From Terrimonas_A sp051954695 (GTDB lineage Bacteria; Bacteroidota; Bacteroidia; Chitinophagales; Chitinophagaceae), in NCBI GenBank assembly GCA_051954695.1, contig JBQCHL010000006.1:1-64000 (forward strand): a DNA stretch of 64,000 bases. The letters run 5' to 3'. This document shows positions 24,442 to 33,262 of the stretch, in pieces (position 1 is the first letter of the stretch; each line of letters starts with the position of its first letter). The notes beneath the pieces are model-generated. The model was not told where the DNA came from. It did no database searches and was given only the letters and a program-made list of their open reading frames with translations. Made by a program: the position numbers and the translations under genes.

Positions 24442-26346
24442 TCAGTCGGTAAATCCAATGTCCTGTGCACGGAGATATGCCCGGTTGACCAGAACATCCC
24501 CCTCATCTCCGATTACGCTTACCGTAAAAGAAACCGTTTCATCACGCGGCCATTGCTTCAATAATGTAACAGGCGCCCATCCCCATTCATTCCAACTCAG
24601 TTCAAACTCCTCTTTAATACCTGCATATTCCACACGGATCTTCTGCGGCTTTTCCGATTTATTCATTGCCAGCAGGCATAATTGCAGGGAACCACGCTGA
24701 TTAACGGGCAGATCAAATTTCAGTCCTTGCTTCGTGATCGCTAAGGCTGTTAACCCCTGAACATTATCAGCTCCCTCAAAAATCTTTTTTGATGATGCTC
24801 TGAAATCTTCAAAAGGCCCTGATTCAGGTAATGGAGCCTTATTAGCTATTTCCTGTTGCTGAGGGTATAGGAAATTATTGAATACGCGCAGGGAAGAAGC
24901 CGCATCCTGTTCTGCTTCGATCAATGAAGCCGTTCTGGCAAAACTCTGGCTATTGGAAACAGCAACACGGCTGCTGTTGCGGAGATAAACCACCGGTGAT
25001 TTTTCATTCACAGCAGCTTTGATACCTGCAAGGGAAGCATCTGTTGTTTTATCCAGTAAAACAGCAGGCCTGACATCTCCTGCGGCAGGATGCATTGTTG
25101 CATTCTGTATAACCAGATTCTCTACACTTCGGCAATAAAGCGCATAAGCGGGAAGGTTCTCAAACATAACAGCAGCAGGATAATCGAACTCCAGGAAGGG
25201 TACCTGGTTCACTGCACGGGCATCCTGTTTTTCTGCATATCGTACTGTATAATCCGCTATCGTGATATTACTGATCTTCTTGCTATGCAAGCCAATGATA
25301 CTGGATGGATATTTGGCATCTATTGCAGAAATATGATGCAGTTGTATATCACGCACTTCATCCACCTTCTGTACATATTGCCCAGATTCATAGGGCCGCA
25401 GCCGGAGACCCAGGCGAATGAATATCGGTGTGGCCACTTTTTCCATGGCGATATTCTCCAACAGTATGTTCTGCATCATTCCGCCATCCACTGTCATCAA
25501 TTCGATGCCGGCATGTACGGGAATATCTTTGATCACGCAATTGCTTACTGTAATATTTCTGAACCCGCCATTGGATTCAGTTCCTGTTTTGATAGCCGAC
25601 CCGCCGATCTCATGAAACACACAATTGCTGATGGTAATATCCCGGCAAAGCGTATCATTGGTTGCTTTCATCACAATGGCATCATCGGTGGTCGAGAAGC
25701 GGGAATTGGCAACGGTTACCCGTTCGCATGCATCAATGTCCAATCCATCACGGTTTCCTTCACCGCGGTTTTCGATCACCACGCCATCAACACGGACATC
25801 CTTGCAATTCAATAAATGAAATGTCCAGTTTGCAGCTTCCAACAGGCGAACACCAGTGACAGTTACATTGCGGCAGTTAACCAGCCGGATCATATACGGC
25901 CGGAGATTCTGCGGTCTTTCTTCCTGAAAATGCTCCAATCCATTACCGTGAATGGTTCCCAAACCGGTGATTGAAATATCTGAAGCTCCTTCAGCAAAGA
26001 GCATAAAATATTTTGCATAGAGGTCCCGGGTACGCGAACTCATTTGCTGCTTCACAGCAGTATAATCCCTGTAGTCAGGGCTGCCCAGCAACACAGCGCC
26101 CTGTTGAAGATGGAGCTCAACACCTGATTTCAGGATCAATGTGCCGATTTTATAAGTGCCAGCGGGTACATCCACTCTTCCACCCCTGGCAGAAGCTGCT
26201 TTGTCAATAGCCTGTTGAATAAACCTGGTGTCAAGTACACGGCCATCACCTTTCGCCCCAAAATTCTTCACATTATATTGTGCATGAAGCGAGATGACAG
26301 CGAGGCATAACCCAATTAAAGCAATTAATTTTTTCCGTTTCATCAT
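24442..26346 (-). CDS. GH28-like right-handed beta-helix protein
   Basis: A 634-residue exported protein (signal about 1-22). The N-terminal YNVKNFGAKGDGRVLDTRFIQQAIDKA is the pectate-lyase-superfamily/GH28 opening, followed by many short parallel beta-helix turns (VTVTGVRLLEAANWTFHLLNCKDVRVDGVVI). Polygalacturonase-type catalytic words are partly kept: NRDGLDIDAC for the NTD motif and TTDDAIVMKA for the DD motif. The GHG motif is replaced by a GGSAIKTG segment, so substrate or mechanism may differ from classical polygalacturonase. The C-terminal 130 residues form an extra beta domain. It overlaps the DUF4091 gene by 4 bp. Likely role: cleavage of a uronic-acid or galactose-containing polymer (inference). 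Confidence 0.85.
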   Translation of the reverse strand: MMKRKKLIALIGLCLAVISLHAQYNVKNFGAKGDGRVLDTRFIQQAIDKAASARGGRVDVPAGTYKIGTLILKSGVELHLQQGAVLLGSPDYRDYTAVKQQMSSRTRDLYAKYFMLFAEGASDISITGLGTIHGNGLEHFQEERPQNLRPYMIRLVNCRNVTVTGVRLLEAANWTFHLLNCKDVRVDGVVIENRGEGNRDGLDIDACERVTVANSRFSTTDDAIVMKATNDTLCRDITISNCVFHEIGGSAIKTGTESNGGFRNITVSNCVIKDIPVHAGIELMTVDGGMMQNILLENIAMEKVATPIFIRLGLRLRPYESGQYVQKVDEVRDIQLHHISAIDAKYPSSIIGLHSKKISNITIADYTVRYAEKQDARAVNQVPFLEFDYPAAVMFENLPAYALYCRSVENLVIQNATMHPAAGDVRPAVLLDKTTDASLAGIKAAVNEKSPVVYLRNSSRVAVSNSQSFARTASLIEAEQDAASSLRVFNNFLYPQQQEIANKAPLPESGPFEDFRASSKKIFEGADNVQGLTALAITKQGLKFDLPVNQRGSLQLCLLAMNKSEKPQKIRVEYAGIKEEFELSWNEWGWAPVTLLKQWPRDETVSFTVSVIGDEGDVLVNRAYLRAQDIGFTD

Positions 26347-28124
26347 TTTAAGGCGCTTAATTCAATCAGCATTTTCTTTCCTTTTTCTAATATCGCTGCG
26401 GCGGGTATGGTTTTCAGCTTTTCCATTTTAAACCCGGCCAATACCTGGTCGATCTTTTGAAGGGCCGCTTTATTGCCGCTGCGGGTAAACTGTTCCCTGA
26501 GCAACCTGATCTTTTCAAAATCCTGTATTCCTTCGATCAGTTTTTCAAATCGTACTGAAGTGCGTGGACCAGGGTAGAACTGGAACAACTCACCCGCAGG
26601 ATACCTTCTCCAGCGTGTGTCCATCAGTGGATTCGCATTCCAGGTATTGTAAGCCCAGAACAAATAGCCAGTCAAACCACGCGATGCTGCAAACCAGGCC
26701 AGCAATACATTTTCCGCCGGAGGAGAAACAGTATAACCATTGGGATAGGCTTCCACACAGGCCGTATAGAACGTAGTAGGCTTACCTTGCTTTTTTCTTC
26801 TTTCCAGGATATCCTTATCAAAACTGAGGTAAGAAGCAAGACAATAATCATAAACATCATCAGCGATCTCCGGGTGATAACTATCCCCGGCCAAAGCTAT
26901 TTTCCAGGAAGGGTCTACTTTTTTTAATAAGGCGATTACCGCTTGCATGCTTTCCACAGGACGCTCATCCATTGCAATGGAAGTTTTTTCAAACCAGCCT
27001 TTCGATTTCAGGAACCGGGTAAACTGGACCAGCATCGGCTCCCAGAATTGCGTGTATTCAACAGAACCTGGTTTTAAAGTATCAGTTTTATTTTTCCCTG
27101 AAGCTTCATCATAATAAATGAAACCAAGATCCCAGGTGATCATTGTATAGCAATTAATACGTTGAGTGATGCCGCAGCTCATTATAAAAGAGACATACTT
27201 TTCAAAAAGGCTGAAATCGTATTCCCATTTGCCATCTTTTTTCTTTGTCCATTTTATAAGAGAGGGATCATCAAAATGCACATGGTCCAGCCCCCAGGGT
27301 TGCTCAATGATATTTGCAGTGATCACTTTCTGGCCGGCACTGGCGAGATAAGTGAAATACTGGCGCATCAAATTAAAATGTTCATCACTCCACAAGGGAA
27401 CATTATGTATGCGTGCGATCGGAGCCGGATATTGCCACATATCAAAATCGTATTTCCACTCCGAAGGTGGGGGCAACACGTGTTTGGAAACATTGACCGT
27501 CATCTTCAGTTGCACAGGTTTGCCTGCATTCACTGTTACGGTCCCGGTATAAATGCCTGTAGCTGCTTCTGCAGGAACTTCAACGCTTAACCATACGGGT
27601 TGAACAGAATTTGCTGCCACATCCAACTGGTCCACGATATCGATCGGGTCTTCTGCCAGCAATGAATCATGCCTGGATGATAGCTCCTGCGAACATCCTT
27701 CCACGAAACCATCTGCCAGTGTATACCGTACAAAACGGGCTTTGATCCGGCTTGCGCTAATAGTTTCACCACGTGCGTTTTTCAGATCGCTCAACTGGAT
27801 ATTTACAGCAGGCAGCTTCTTTTTTGTCCAGATCAATAGTTGAGTATGCACTTTTTCGCCTTTCCAGGCATTGGTTTGCCAGGATGTTTGCTGTATTACC
27901 TGCGGAACTTTTTCCCTGGCATATTTCGTATTGCTGCTGGCAAAACTGACATATACTTCACGCGGTAATTTTGACCAGGCGGCTGCATTGGTCTTCTTAG
28001 GATTGGCAGATTCAGTATAGGCCTGGTTGCCGGGTTGGCTATAGCTCAGATCCTGCGACTGTGCGGTAACTGCTGCCAGTAATAAAGAAAAAATGAGGCT
28101 TGTTGTTTTGTTATAAAAACGCAT
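26343..28124 (-). CDS. DUF4091 (GH123-like) glycoside hydrolase protein
   Basis: A 593-residue exported protein (signal about 1-23, LLLAAVTAQSQ). The N-terminal part (about 60-210) is a beta-sandwich, and the central part a barrel with motifs such as SIAMDERPVESMQAVIALL, where the D-E pair is the likely substrate-assisted catalytic pair of the GH123 fold. The C-terminus has the DUF4091 signature: GLTGYLFWAYNTWN, DTRWRRYPAGELFQFYPGP and RFEKLIEGIQDFEKIRLL. Relatives in GH123 are beta-N-acetylgalactosaminidases. The role here is therefore probably a hexosaminidase-like activity. It is the first gene of the nine-gene operon, 69 bp downstream of the shared 19-bp motif. Confidence 0.88.
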   Translation of the reverse strand: MRFYNKTTSLIFSLLLAAVTAQSQDLSYSQPGNQAYTESANPKKTNAAAWSKLPREVYVSFASSNTKYAREKVPQVIQQTSWQTNAWKGEKVHTQLLIWTKKKLPAVNIQLSDLKNARGETISASRIKARFVRYTLADGFVEGCSQELSSRHDSLLAEDPIDIVDQLDVAANSVQPVWLSVEVPAEAATGIYTGTVTVNAGKPVQLKMTVNVSKHVLPPPSEWKYDFDMWQYPAPIARIHNVPLWSDEHFNLMRQYFTYLASAGQKVITANIIEQPWGLDHVHFDDPSLIKWTKKKDGKWEYDFSLFEKYVSFIMSCGITQRINCYTMITWDLGFIYYDEASGKNKTDTLKPGSVEYTQFWEPMLVQFTRFLKSKGWFEKTSIAMDERPVESMQAVIALLKKVDPSWKIALAGDSYHPEIADDVYDYCLASYLSFDKDILERRKKQGKPTTFYTACVEAYPNGYTVSPPAENVLLAWFAASRGLTGYLFWAYNTWNANPLMDTRWRRYPAGELFQFYPGPRTSVRFEKLIEGIQDFEKIRLLREQFTRSGNKAALQKIDQVLAGFKMEKLKTIPAAAILEKGKKMLIELSALK

Positions 28125-28192
28125 GGCTTAATCGTTTTCTATAGGGATAAAAATAACTCTTACCAGCAGTTATAACTCTGCTTATGTATTAA

Positions 28193-28211
28193 GTTTGTAT
28201 ACTTTTTTGAC
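28193..28211 (-). promoter_or_regulatory. shared 19-bp motif, DUF4091 operon copy
   Basis: The forward strand reads GTTTGTATACTTTTTTGAC, matching the copy at 14262-14280 at 16 of 19 positions, with an uninterrupted core GTATACTTTTTT. It is 69 bp upstream of start codon 28124 and has the same orientation relative to the gene as the other operon copies. Confidence 0.7.
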
Positions 28212-28258
28212 GCTAATCAGCCAAACCAGCCTTTTTGAGGGTTAATTGAACGAAGTTT

Positions 28259-30082
28259 TTACATGGCCTGGTATACTCTCTTGTCTGTAAGTGCCTGAAG
28301 AAAATCAATAATATTTTTGATCTCGACTTTTGTAAGCTGCAGCGGTTCCGGCGATAGGGTCTGATGCTCTACTTTTAGCCCCAGTCCTTCACCTCCTCCT
28401 TTATTGTAAAATTCCATTACAGATTCCAGGTCAGGAAAAGTGCCATTATGCATATAGGGAGCTGTGGCCGAAACATTCCTTAAACCAGGCGTTTTAAACG
28501 AGCGCAGGTAAAACTCTATCGGGTAATTTGTGAAGCGGCCGCTGTCGGCATCCAGGCGTGGAGCAGAAAAAACTGTGTCTGCGGTGGTGCCGATCACTTC
28601 CATAGCTGTAAGATCATACAGGGGAGGCACAAGCCCATTAAATAAAGGCAGACTGTGGCAGGTTGCGCAGGCGGCCTTACCCATAAACAGGTTGAACCCC
28701 TTGATCTGGCTGGCAGATAGTGCTTTCTTATTTCCTTTCAGATAGTGGTCAAATGGAGAATCGAACGGCGAAAGCATTTTCATATACGCTGCAAGGGCCG
28801 ATGCTACGTTGGCTATACTGACAGCTTTGCCAGATGAAAAAGCTGATGAAAAGCTACGGAGATAAGCCGTGTCACGGTTCAGCCGGGAAACAATGCTGTC
28901 TTCATTTGCATTCATTTCCCTGGGGTTTTTCAGTACATCGACTACCTGTTCTTCCAGGGTCTTTACCCTTCCATCCCAGAACAGGGAATACTGATATGCT
29001 GTATATAATAAGGAAGGCGCATTACGCTGAACAAAAGAATGCCCATCCAGCGCAAGACTTTTGGGTAGCCCATCTGAAAAATATTTTGCAGGCTGATGGC
29101 AGCTTGCACAGTTCCTGTCTGAATTGCCGGATAAGATCTTATCAAAAAATAATTTTTTTCCCAGCAGAACCTGTTGGGAATCCACAGATAAGGAACCATT
29201 TATATTTAATGCATCACGGCTGAAAATACTTTCAGCCTGGTAGTTGATCACAGGGTTGGTATTGATCAGCAATCCTGACCGGTTGATAAAAGTACCGAGA
29301 TGGCGTTGCAGGGGAATGGCGGCATTGGTCAGAAAACCCAGGCGGTCAAAATCGTTGAAGCTCACAGGAGCAGAGCTTAACCGGATTGCCTGGTCGAGAT
29401 AGAATTGGAGGCTATCTGATCCTGCCAGCCGTACAAAATACGGTTGCAGCACTTCCTTTATTGTTGTCAGTGTCTGCTTTGCTTCAGTGATGCCTGTTTT
29501 CAATTCAGGTGTATCAAAGCCAGCAATGCCTAATGTCATTACATTGATCAATTCCAGCCTGATACTTTCAAGGATACGTGCATCGTCGATGTCCAGGTTA
29601 TAGAGCAGCGAAGGGATATCCTTTGCAGATTCACTGACGATATAAGCCTGTTGCAGTAACTGCTTTTTTGATCTTGCGGCATCCTTTGCATACAGTAAAG
29701 CGGCAATCACCTGCAAGCCGGTAGGCTCACGGTATTCAAGGAAAGGCTCCTCTACTTCTATAACTGCAGGAGCATTATAAATGATCTTAAGAGTTGGGAA
29801 AAAATAATTGAAAAAGAATTCTATTTTTTTGAAATCAGTACGGCAGTTAACCAGGGCTTTTTTGGCAGCATCGATCGTGGTGGTATCGCCCTCATCTATC
29901 AGTTGAATTCTCTTTTCGAGTTCTACCGCTGTTTCTGCAAACTCAGCAGCATGCTCACGGAAATAGGTCAGCGTGCTATCCACACCGATCACCGGCTTCT
30001 GCTGCGTAAAAGGCCTCAGCCATAATAATAGCAGCCCTGCTGCCAGTAGTGATATGATGAGTTTCTGCTTCAACCAATACAA
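28259..30082 (-). CDS. di-haem cytochrome c peroxidase with imelysin-like N-terminal region
   Basis: A 607-residue exported or membrane-anchored protein (hydrophobic segment about 8-24). Residues about 30-240 are helical and resemble the imelysin-like module that precedes some cytochrome c peroxidase/MauG domains in Bacteroidota. The C-terminal region has two haem-binding motifs, CASCH (about residue 320) and CATCH (about 473), and peroxidase words such as RNAPSLLYT, WDGRVKTLEEQ, KTPGLRNVSATAPYMHNG. It would reduce H2O2 or oxidise a substrate in the periplasm. The frame has no ATG: it starts at TTG 30082, two bases after the stop codon of the upstream phosphatase gene, which suggests translational coupling. 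Its presence at the end of a SusCD operon is unusual. Confidence 0.88.
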   Translation of the reverse strand: MYWLKQKLIISLLAAGLLLLWLRPFTQQKPVIGVDSTLTYFREHAAEFAETAVELEKRIQLIDEGDTTTIDAAKKALVNCRTDFKKIEFFFNYFFPTLKIIYNAPAVIEVEEPFLEYREPTGLQVIAALLYAKDAARSKKQLLQQAYIVSESAKDIPSLLYNLDIDDARILESIRLELINVMTLGIAGFDTPELKTGITEAKQTLTTIKEVLQPYFVRLAGSDSLQFYLDQAIRLSSAPVSFNDFDRLGFLTNAAIPLQRHLGTFINRSGLLINTNPVINYQAESIFSRDALNINGSLSVDSQQVLLGKKLFFDKILSGNSDRNCASCHQPAKYFSDGLPKSLALDGHSFVQRNAPSLLYTAYQYSLFWDGRVKTLEEQVVDVLKNPREMNANEDSIVSRLNRDTAYLRSFSSAFSSGKAVSIANVASALAAYMKMLSPFDSPFDHYLKGNKKALSASQIKGFNLFMGKAACATCHSLPLFNGLVPPLYDLTAMEVIGTTADTVFSAPRLDADSGRFTNYPIEFYLRSFKTPGLRNVSATAPYMHNGTFPDLESVMEFYNKGGGEGLGLKVEHQTLSPEPLQLTKVEIKNIIDFLQALTDKRVYQAM

Positions 30083-30083
30083 A

Positions 30084-31673
30084 CTATTTCACTCTTACCT
30101 CAAATATATCTTTTAAATAGCCATAGTTGTCTTTTACAGTATAAATGGTTTTACCAGGAGAGGGTTTCACTTCTATGCTTCTTTCTTTCGCGTCCGATTT
30201 ATTCCATACATAGCCATCTGTAACAAATGAAGCGGTCAGTTTTACAACCTCGCCTTTCTTCGCTTGTATCACCTGGGTCCTGTTCACATCTTTCATCATG
30301 GTAAACTGATCGCGGATCGTTCCATCAGCGCAGATCCATTTAAAGTCGAGCCGGTTATCTTTTACTTCCAGCATGCCAGCACCAGCATCCTTATCATTGG
30401 AATAATACATGGCTTTATGTGGAAAATCGTAATAAGATTTGCCTACATAAGAAGAAGAACCGGATACCACATACACAGTCCCCATTTCACTGGTCTTTTT
30501 AATATAAGGAGCGGCATGCGTTGCATCAGCATACGCACCGGATGATTGGCTCAGGTTATGCACAGCAGGATTGAAAGTGGAAGATTTTCCATAATGGCCT
30601 TTCATCATCTTCGACCTTTCGTACACATGGCTATGACCGCAAAGTATCAGATCAACATTGGCACGCTCCAGTATACCGATCAGGTTTTGCCTGATCTCTG
30701 CCATAGAGCCACCCTCTTCATCAGAATCATGTGTTCCTTTGGAATAGGGAGGATAATGCCAGAAGGCGACCACCCAATCAGTGTTCCGGTTAGCAGCCAG
30801 GTCTTTCTTTAACCATTGCACCTGTGGGCTGAGCGTATCATATACGAAGTATTGATTGTCTTCTATCCCGTATGAGTCCAGGGAAATAAAATGAATATTA
30901 CCAAGATCAAAGGAATAATAAGCTGAATTGTGTGACGGCACACCGCCTGCTTCGCCATTCACCGGCATGGAGAAATTCTGGTAATAGGCTGTCGTGTGTG
31001 TCTTTTGTGCATAGTCAGCAGTAAAGTCTGCATCATGGTAGTCATGATTTCCCGGATTGGGAAACACAGGATATTTTTTCAGCAGCACTTCTTTATATGG
31101 ATTGAAAAACTTTGCCTGGTATTCCATGTCATTCCCATCATTGTAGGCATTATCGCCCAGCAGTATCCAGGCATTCAGATCATTCTTGCCCAGGTATTGC
31201 AGAAACTGATCACGGACATTTGCCTGGTTGATGGATAAATAACCGCAATCACCAAAAACACCGATCCTGTAATCTCCTTTTTCTCCTGCAGGAGGCAAAG
31301 TGGAAAAATAGTTTGAGGGACCATATTGCAGGGTATCCTTTAAAGAACCGATCGAATAATAATAACGGGTGCCAGGCTTCAATCCTCTGATCTTTATTTC
31401 GTGTTCTGTTTTATATACCAGTTCATCAACAAACTGGTCGAGCTTGCCCAACTCAACTCCATATCTTACCCGGCTGCGGATGGCAGCATCTGTTCTCCAG
31501 CGAACGACCATGCTGGTATCCGTGGCAACCTGCAGATATGGGCCACGGATCAGTTTCGGCTTGTTGGTAAACTTTTCCTGCCCCTTCTCCAATGGCGGAC
31601 TTGAGTTTTGCCCGATGCCCTTGAAGGAAATAAACAGCAGGGATACAATCAATGCGTTAGTAATTGTTTTCAT
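30084..31673 (-). CDS. purple acid phosphatase-like metallophosphoesterase (copy 1)
   Basis: A 529-residue exported protein (signal about 1-21). A fibronectin-III-like N-terminal domain (RGPYLQVATDTSMVVRWRTD, about 42-140) precedes a calcineurin-like domain with the purple acid phosphatase metal motifs: GVFGDCGY, LLGDNAYNDG, NPGNHDYHD, VVAFWHYPP and LCGHSHVYERS. The C-terminal 80 residues form a beta domain shared with the next gene. It hydrolyses phosphomonoesters in the periplasm or outside the cell. It is about half identical to its upstream neighbour by eye and was probably formed by tandem duplication. It lies 9 bp after the paralogue. Confidence 0.9.
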   Translation of the reverse strand: MKTITNALIVSLLFISFKGIGQNSSPPLEKGQEKFTNKPKLIRGPYLQVATDTSMVVRWRTDAAIRSRVRYGVELGKLDQFVDELVYKTEHEIKIRGLKPGTRYYYSIGSLKDTLQYGPSNYFSTLPPAGEKGDYRIGVFGDCGYLSINQANVRDQFLQYLGKNDLNAWILLGDNAYNDGNDMEYQAKFFNPYKEVLLKKYPVFPNPGNHDYHDADFTADYAQKTHTTAYYQNFSMPVNGEAGGVPSHNSAYYSFDLGNIHFISLDSYGIEDNQYFVYDTLSPQVQWLKKDLAANRNTDWVVAFWHYPPYSKGTHDSDEEGGSMAEIRQNLIGILERANVDLILCGHSHVYERSKMMKGHYGKSSTFNPAVHNLSQSSGAYADATHAAPYIKKTSEMGTVYVVSGSSSYVGKSYYDFPHKAMYYSNDKDAGAGMLEVKDNRLDFKWICADGTIRDQFTMMKDVNRTQVIQAKKGEVVKLTASFVTDGYVWNKSDAKERSIEVKPSPGKTIYTVKDNYGYLKDIFEVRVK

Positions 31674-31682
31674 TGGGTACGG

Positions 31683-33254
31683 TTATTTGATCTGTATTTC
31701 AAAACTATCTTTTAAGCAGCTGTTCGGATCAGCAACAGTATATGTCATATTCTTCTTTGGTTTTATTGTAATTGACCGTTCTTTACTGTCAGAATCGCTC
31801 CATTTATACTGGCCAACAAATGAAGCAGTGAGTTTAACAGCTTCACCTTTTTTGACCTTAATAACCTGCTTCCGGTTCACACCCTTCATCAGGGTGAAAT
31901 GGTCCCTGACCTTTCCGTCTTCACAGATCCACTTAAAATCCAAGCGGTTCTCTTCGATCTCCAGTAAGGATGCACCCACATGGTCAATACTGGCATAGGG
32001 CAATGCATCATGCGGGAATGTTGATTGTGTATGATCGGTCCTGCTGGAAGAGCCGCTGACAACGTATATGGTACCTTTACCATCTTCTTCCTTTATATAG
32101 GGACATGAATTTTCCGAACCATCAAAATAGCCGGAGGAAGTGCTTAACAGATGCACGGCAGGGTTAAAACTGGCTTCCATTCCATAATGGCCATTCATCA
32201 GCTTTGAGCGTTCGTAGGAATGACTGTGTCCGCATAAAACAAGGTCTACCCCATACCGCTCAAGGATCGGGATAAAATTTTCCCGGATCTTTACCATCTG
32301 GCTCTCCCGGTCAGAATTATGCGAACCCATAGAATAAGGCGGATGGTGCCAGTAAACAATGATCCACTGTTTATTTTTATTTGCCTCAAGGTCTTGCTTT
32401 ACCCATAACACCTGTGTGCTGGTAGTATCAAACAAACGTTTCCCATTTTCCTGTGAGCCTTGTGAGTCCATAGAAATAAAATGTGCATTGCCGATATCAA
32501 ATGAATAATAAGCCGAAGTATGAGATGGTAATCCTCCTGATTCACCTTTGGTTGGCATGGAAAAATTGCGATAATATGCTATTTCCCCGGAGCGTTGGGC
32601 CACTTCTGCTGCATAAGGTTCATCCTGGTAGTCGTGATTACCAGGAGCAGGGAAAAGAGGTGATTTTTTCAGGAGGTCGTCTTTATATACATTGAAGAAA
32701 TGACCCTGGTATTCGTAGTCCTTTCCGAATGAATAGGCATTATCTCCCAGTAAGATCCAGGCATTCAGATAATCCGTGCCCAGGTATTTAACAAACTGGT
32801 CCCTGGCATCGCTTTGATGGGTAGATATGCTTCCGCAATCACCATACACACCAATACGGTATTTCCCTGCCTTTCCCTGTGGAGGAAGGGTGGAGAAATA
32901 GTTGTTGGCATCTCCCTGCAATGTGTCTCTGAATCCTTCAATAAGGTAATAATATCTTGTTTCAGGCTGCAATCCGTTTAATGTAACAATATGCTCCGAA
33001 GTGCGGAAATCATTTCCTGCGATCTGATCAAGCTTGCCTGGTTGTGTTCCGTATCTCACAAAACTGACATCAAGCATATCCGTTCTCCAACGGATCGTCA
33101 TGCTATGCTCGGTTGCTACCTGCAGATAAGGGCTTCTTACCAGCGAAGGGCGGATCCCATACCGGTTTGCCGACCTTGAAGCTGTGGTGGTCTGGCTTTT
33201 TGACTCGCTCACAAGAACGGCAATGAGCATACTGATCAGAAAACACTTTTTCAT
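31683..33254 (-). CDS. purple acid phosphatase-like metallophosphoesterase (copy 2)
   Basis: A tandem paralogue of the following gene (523 aa from ATG 33254; signal about 1-20, LIAVLVSESKSQ). It has the same order: FN3-like domain (RSPYLQVATEHSMTIRWRTD), then metal motifs GVYGDCGS, LLGDNAYSFG, APGNHDYQD, IIVYWHHPP and LCGHSHSYERS, then the C-terminal beta domain ending DSFEIQIK. All five metal-binding blocks are intact, so both copies should be active. An upstream extension of the frame to 33320 overlaps the end of the preceding gene and has no signal peptide, so the internal ATG is preferred. The two copies may differ in substrate. Confidence 0.9.
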   Translation of the reverse strand: MKKCFLISMLIAVLVSESKSQTTTASRSANRYGIRPSLVRSPYLQVATEHSMTIRWRTDMLDVSFVRYGTQPGKLDQIAGNDFRTSEHIVTLNGLQPETRYYYLIEGFRDTLQGDANNYFSTLPPQGKAGKYRIGVYGDCGSISTHQSDARDQFVKYLGTDYLNAWILLGDNAYSFGKDYEYQGHFFNVYKDDLLKKSPLFPAPGNHDYQDEPYAAEVAQRSGEIAYYRNFSMPTKGESGGLPSHTSAYYSFDIGNAHFISMDSQGSQENGKRLFDTTSTQVLWVKQDLEANKNKQWIIVYWHHPPYSMGSHNSDRESQMVKIRENFIPILERYGVDLVLCGHSHSYERSKLMNGHYGMEASFNPAVHLLSTSSGYFDGSENSCPYIKEEDGKGTIYVVSGSSSRTDHTQSTFPHDALPYASIDHVGASLLEIEENRLDFKWICEDGKVRDHFTLMKGVNRKQVIKVKKGEAVKLTASFVGQYKWSDSDSKERSITIKPKKNMTYTVADPNSCLKDSFEIQIK

Positions 33255-33262
33255 TGTAATAC

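Noticed and set aside
25090..25815. A 241-codon forward frame
   Set aside because: It is wholly antisense to the GH28-like gene, has no family match and no promoter.
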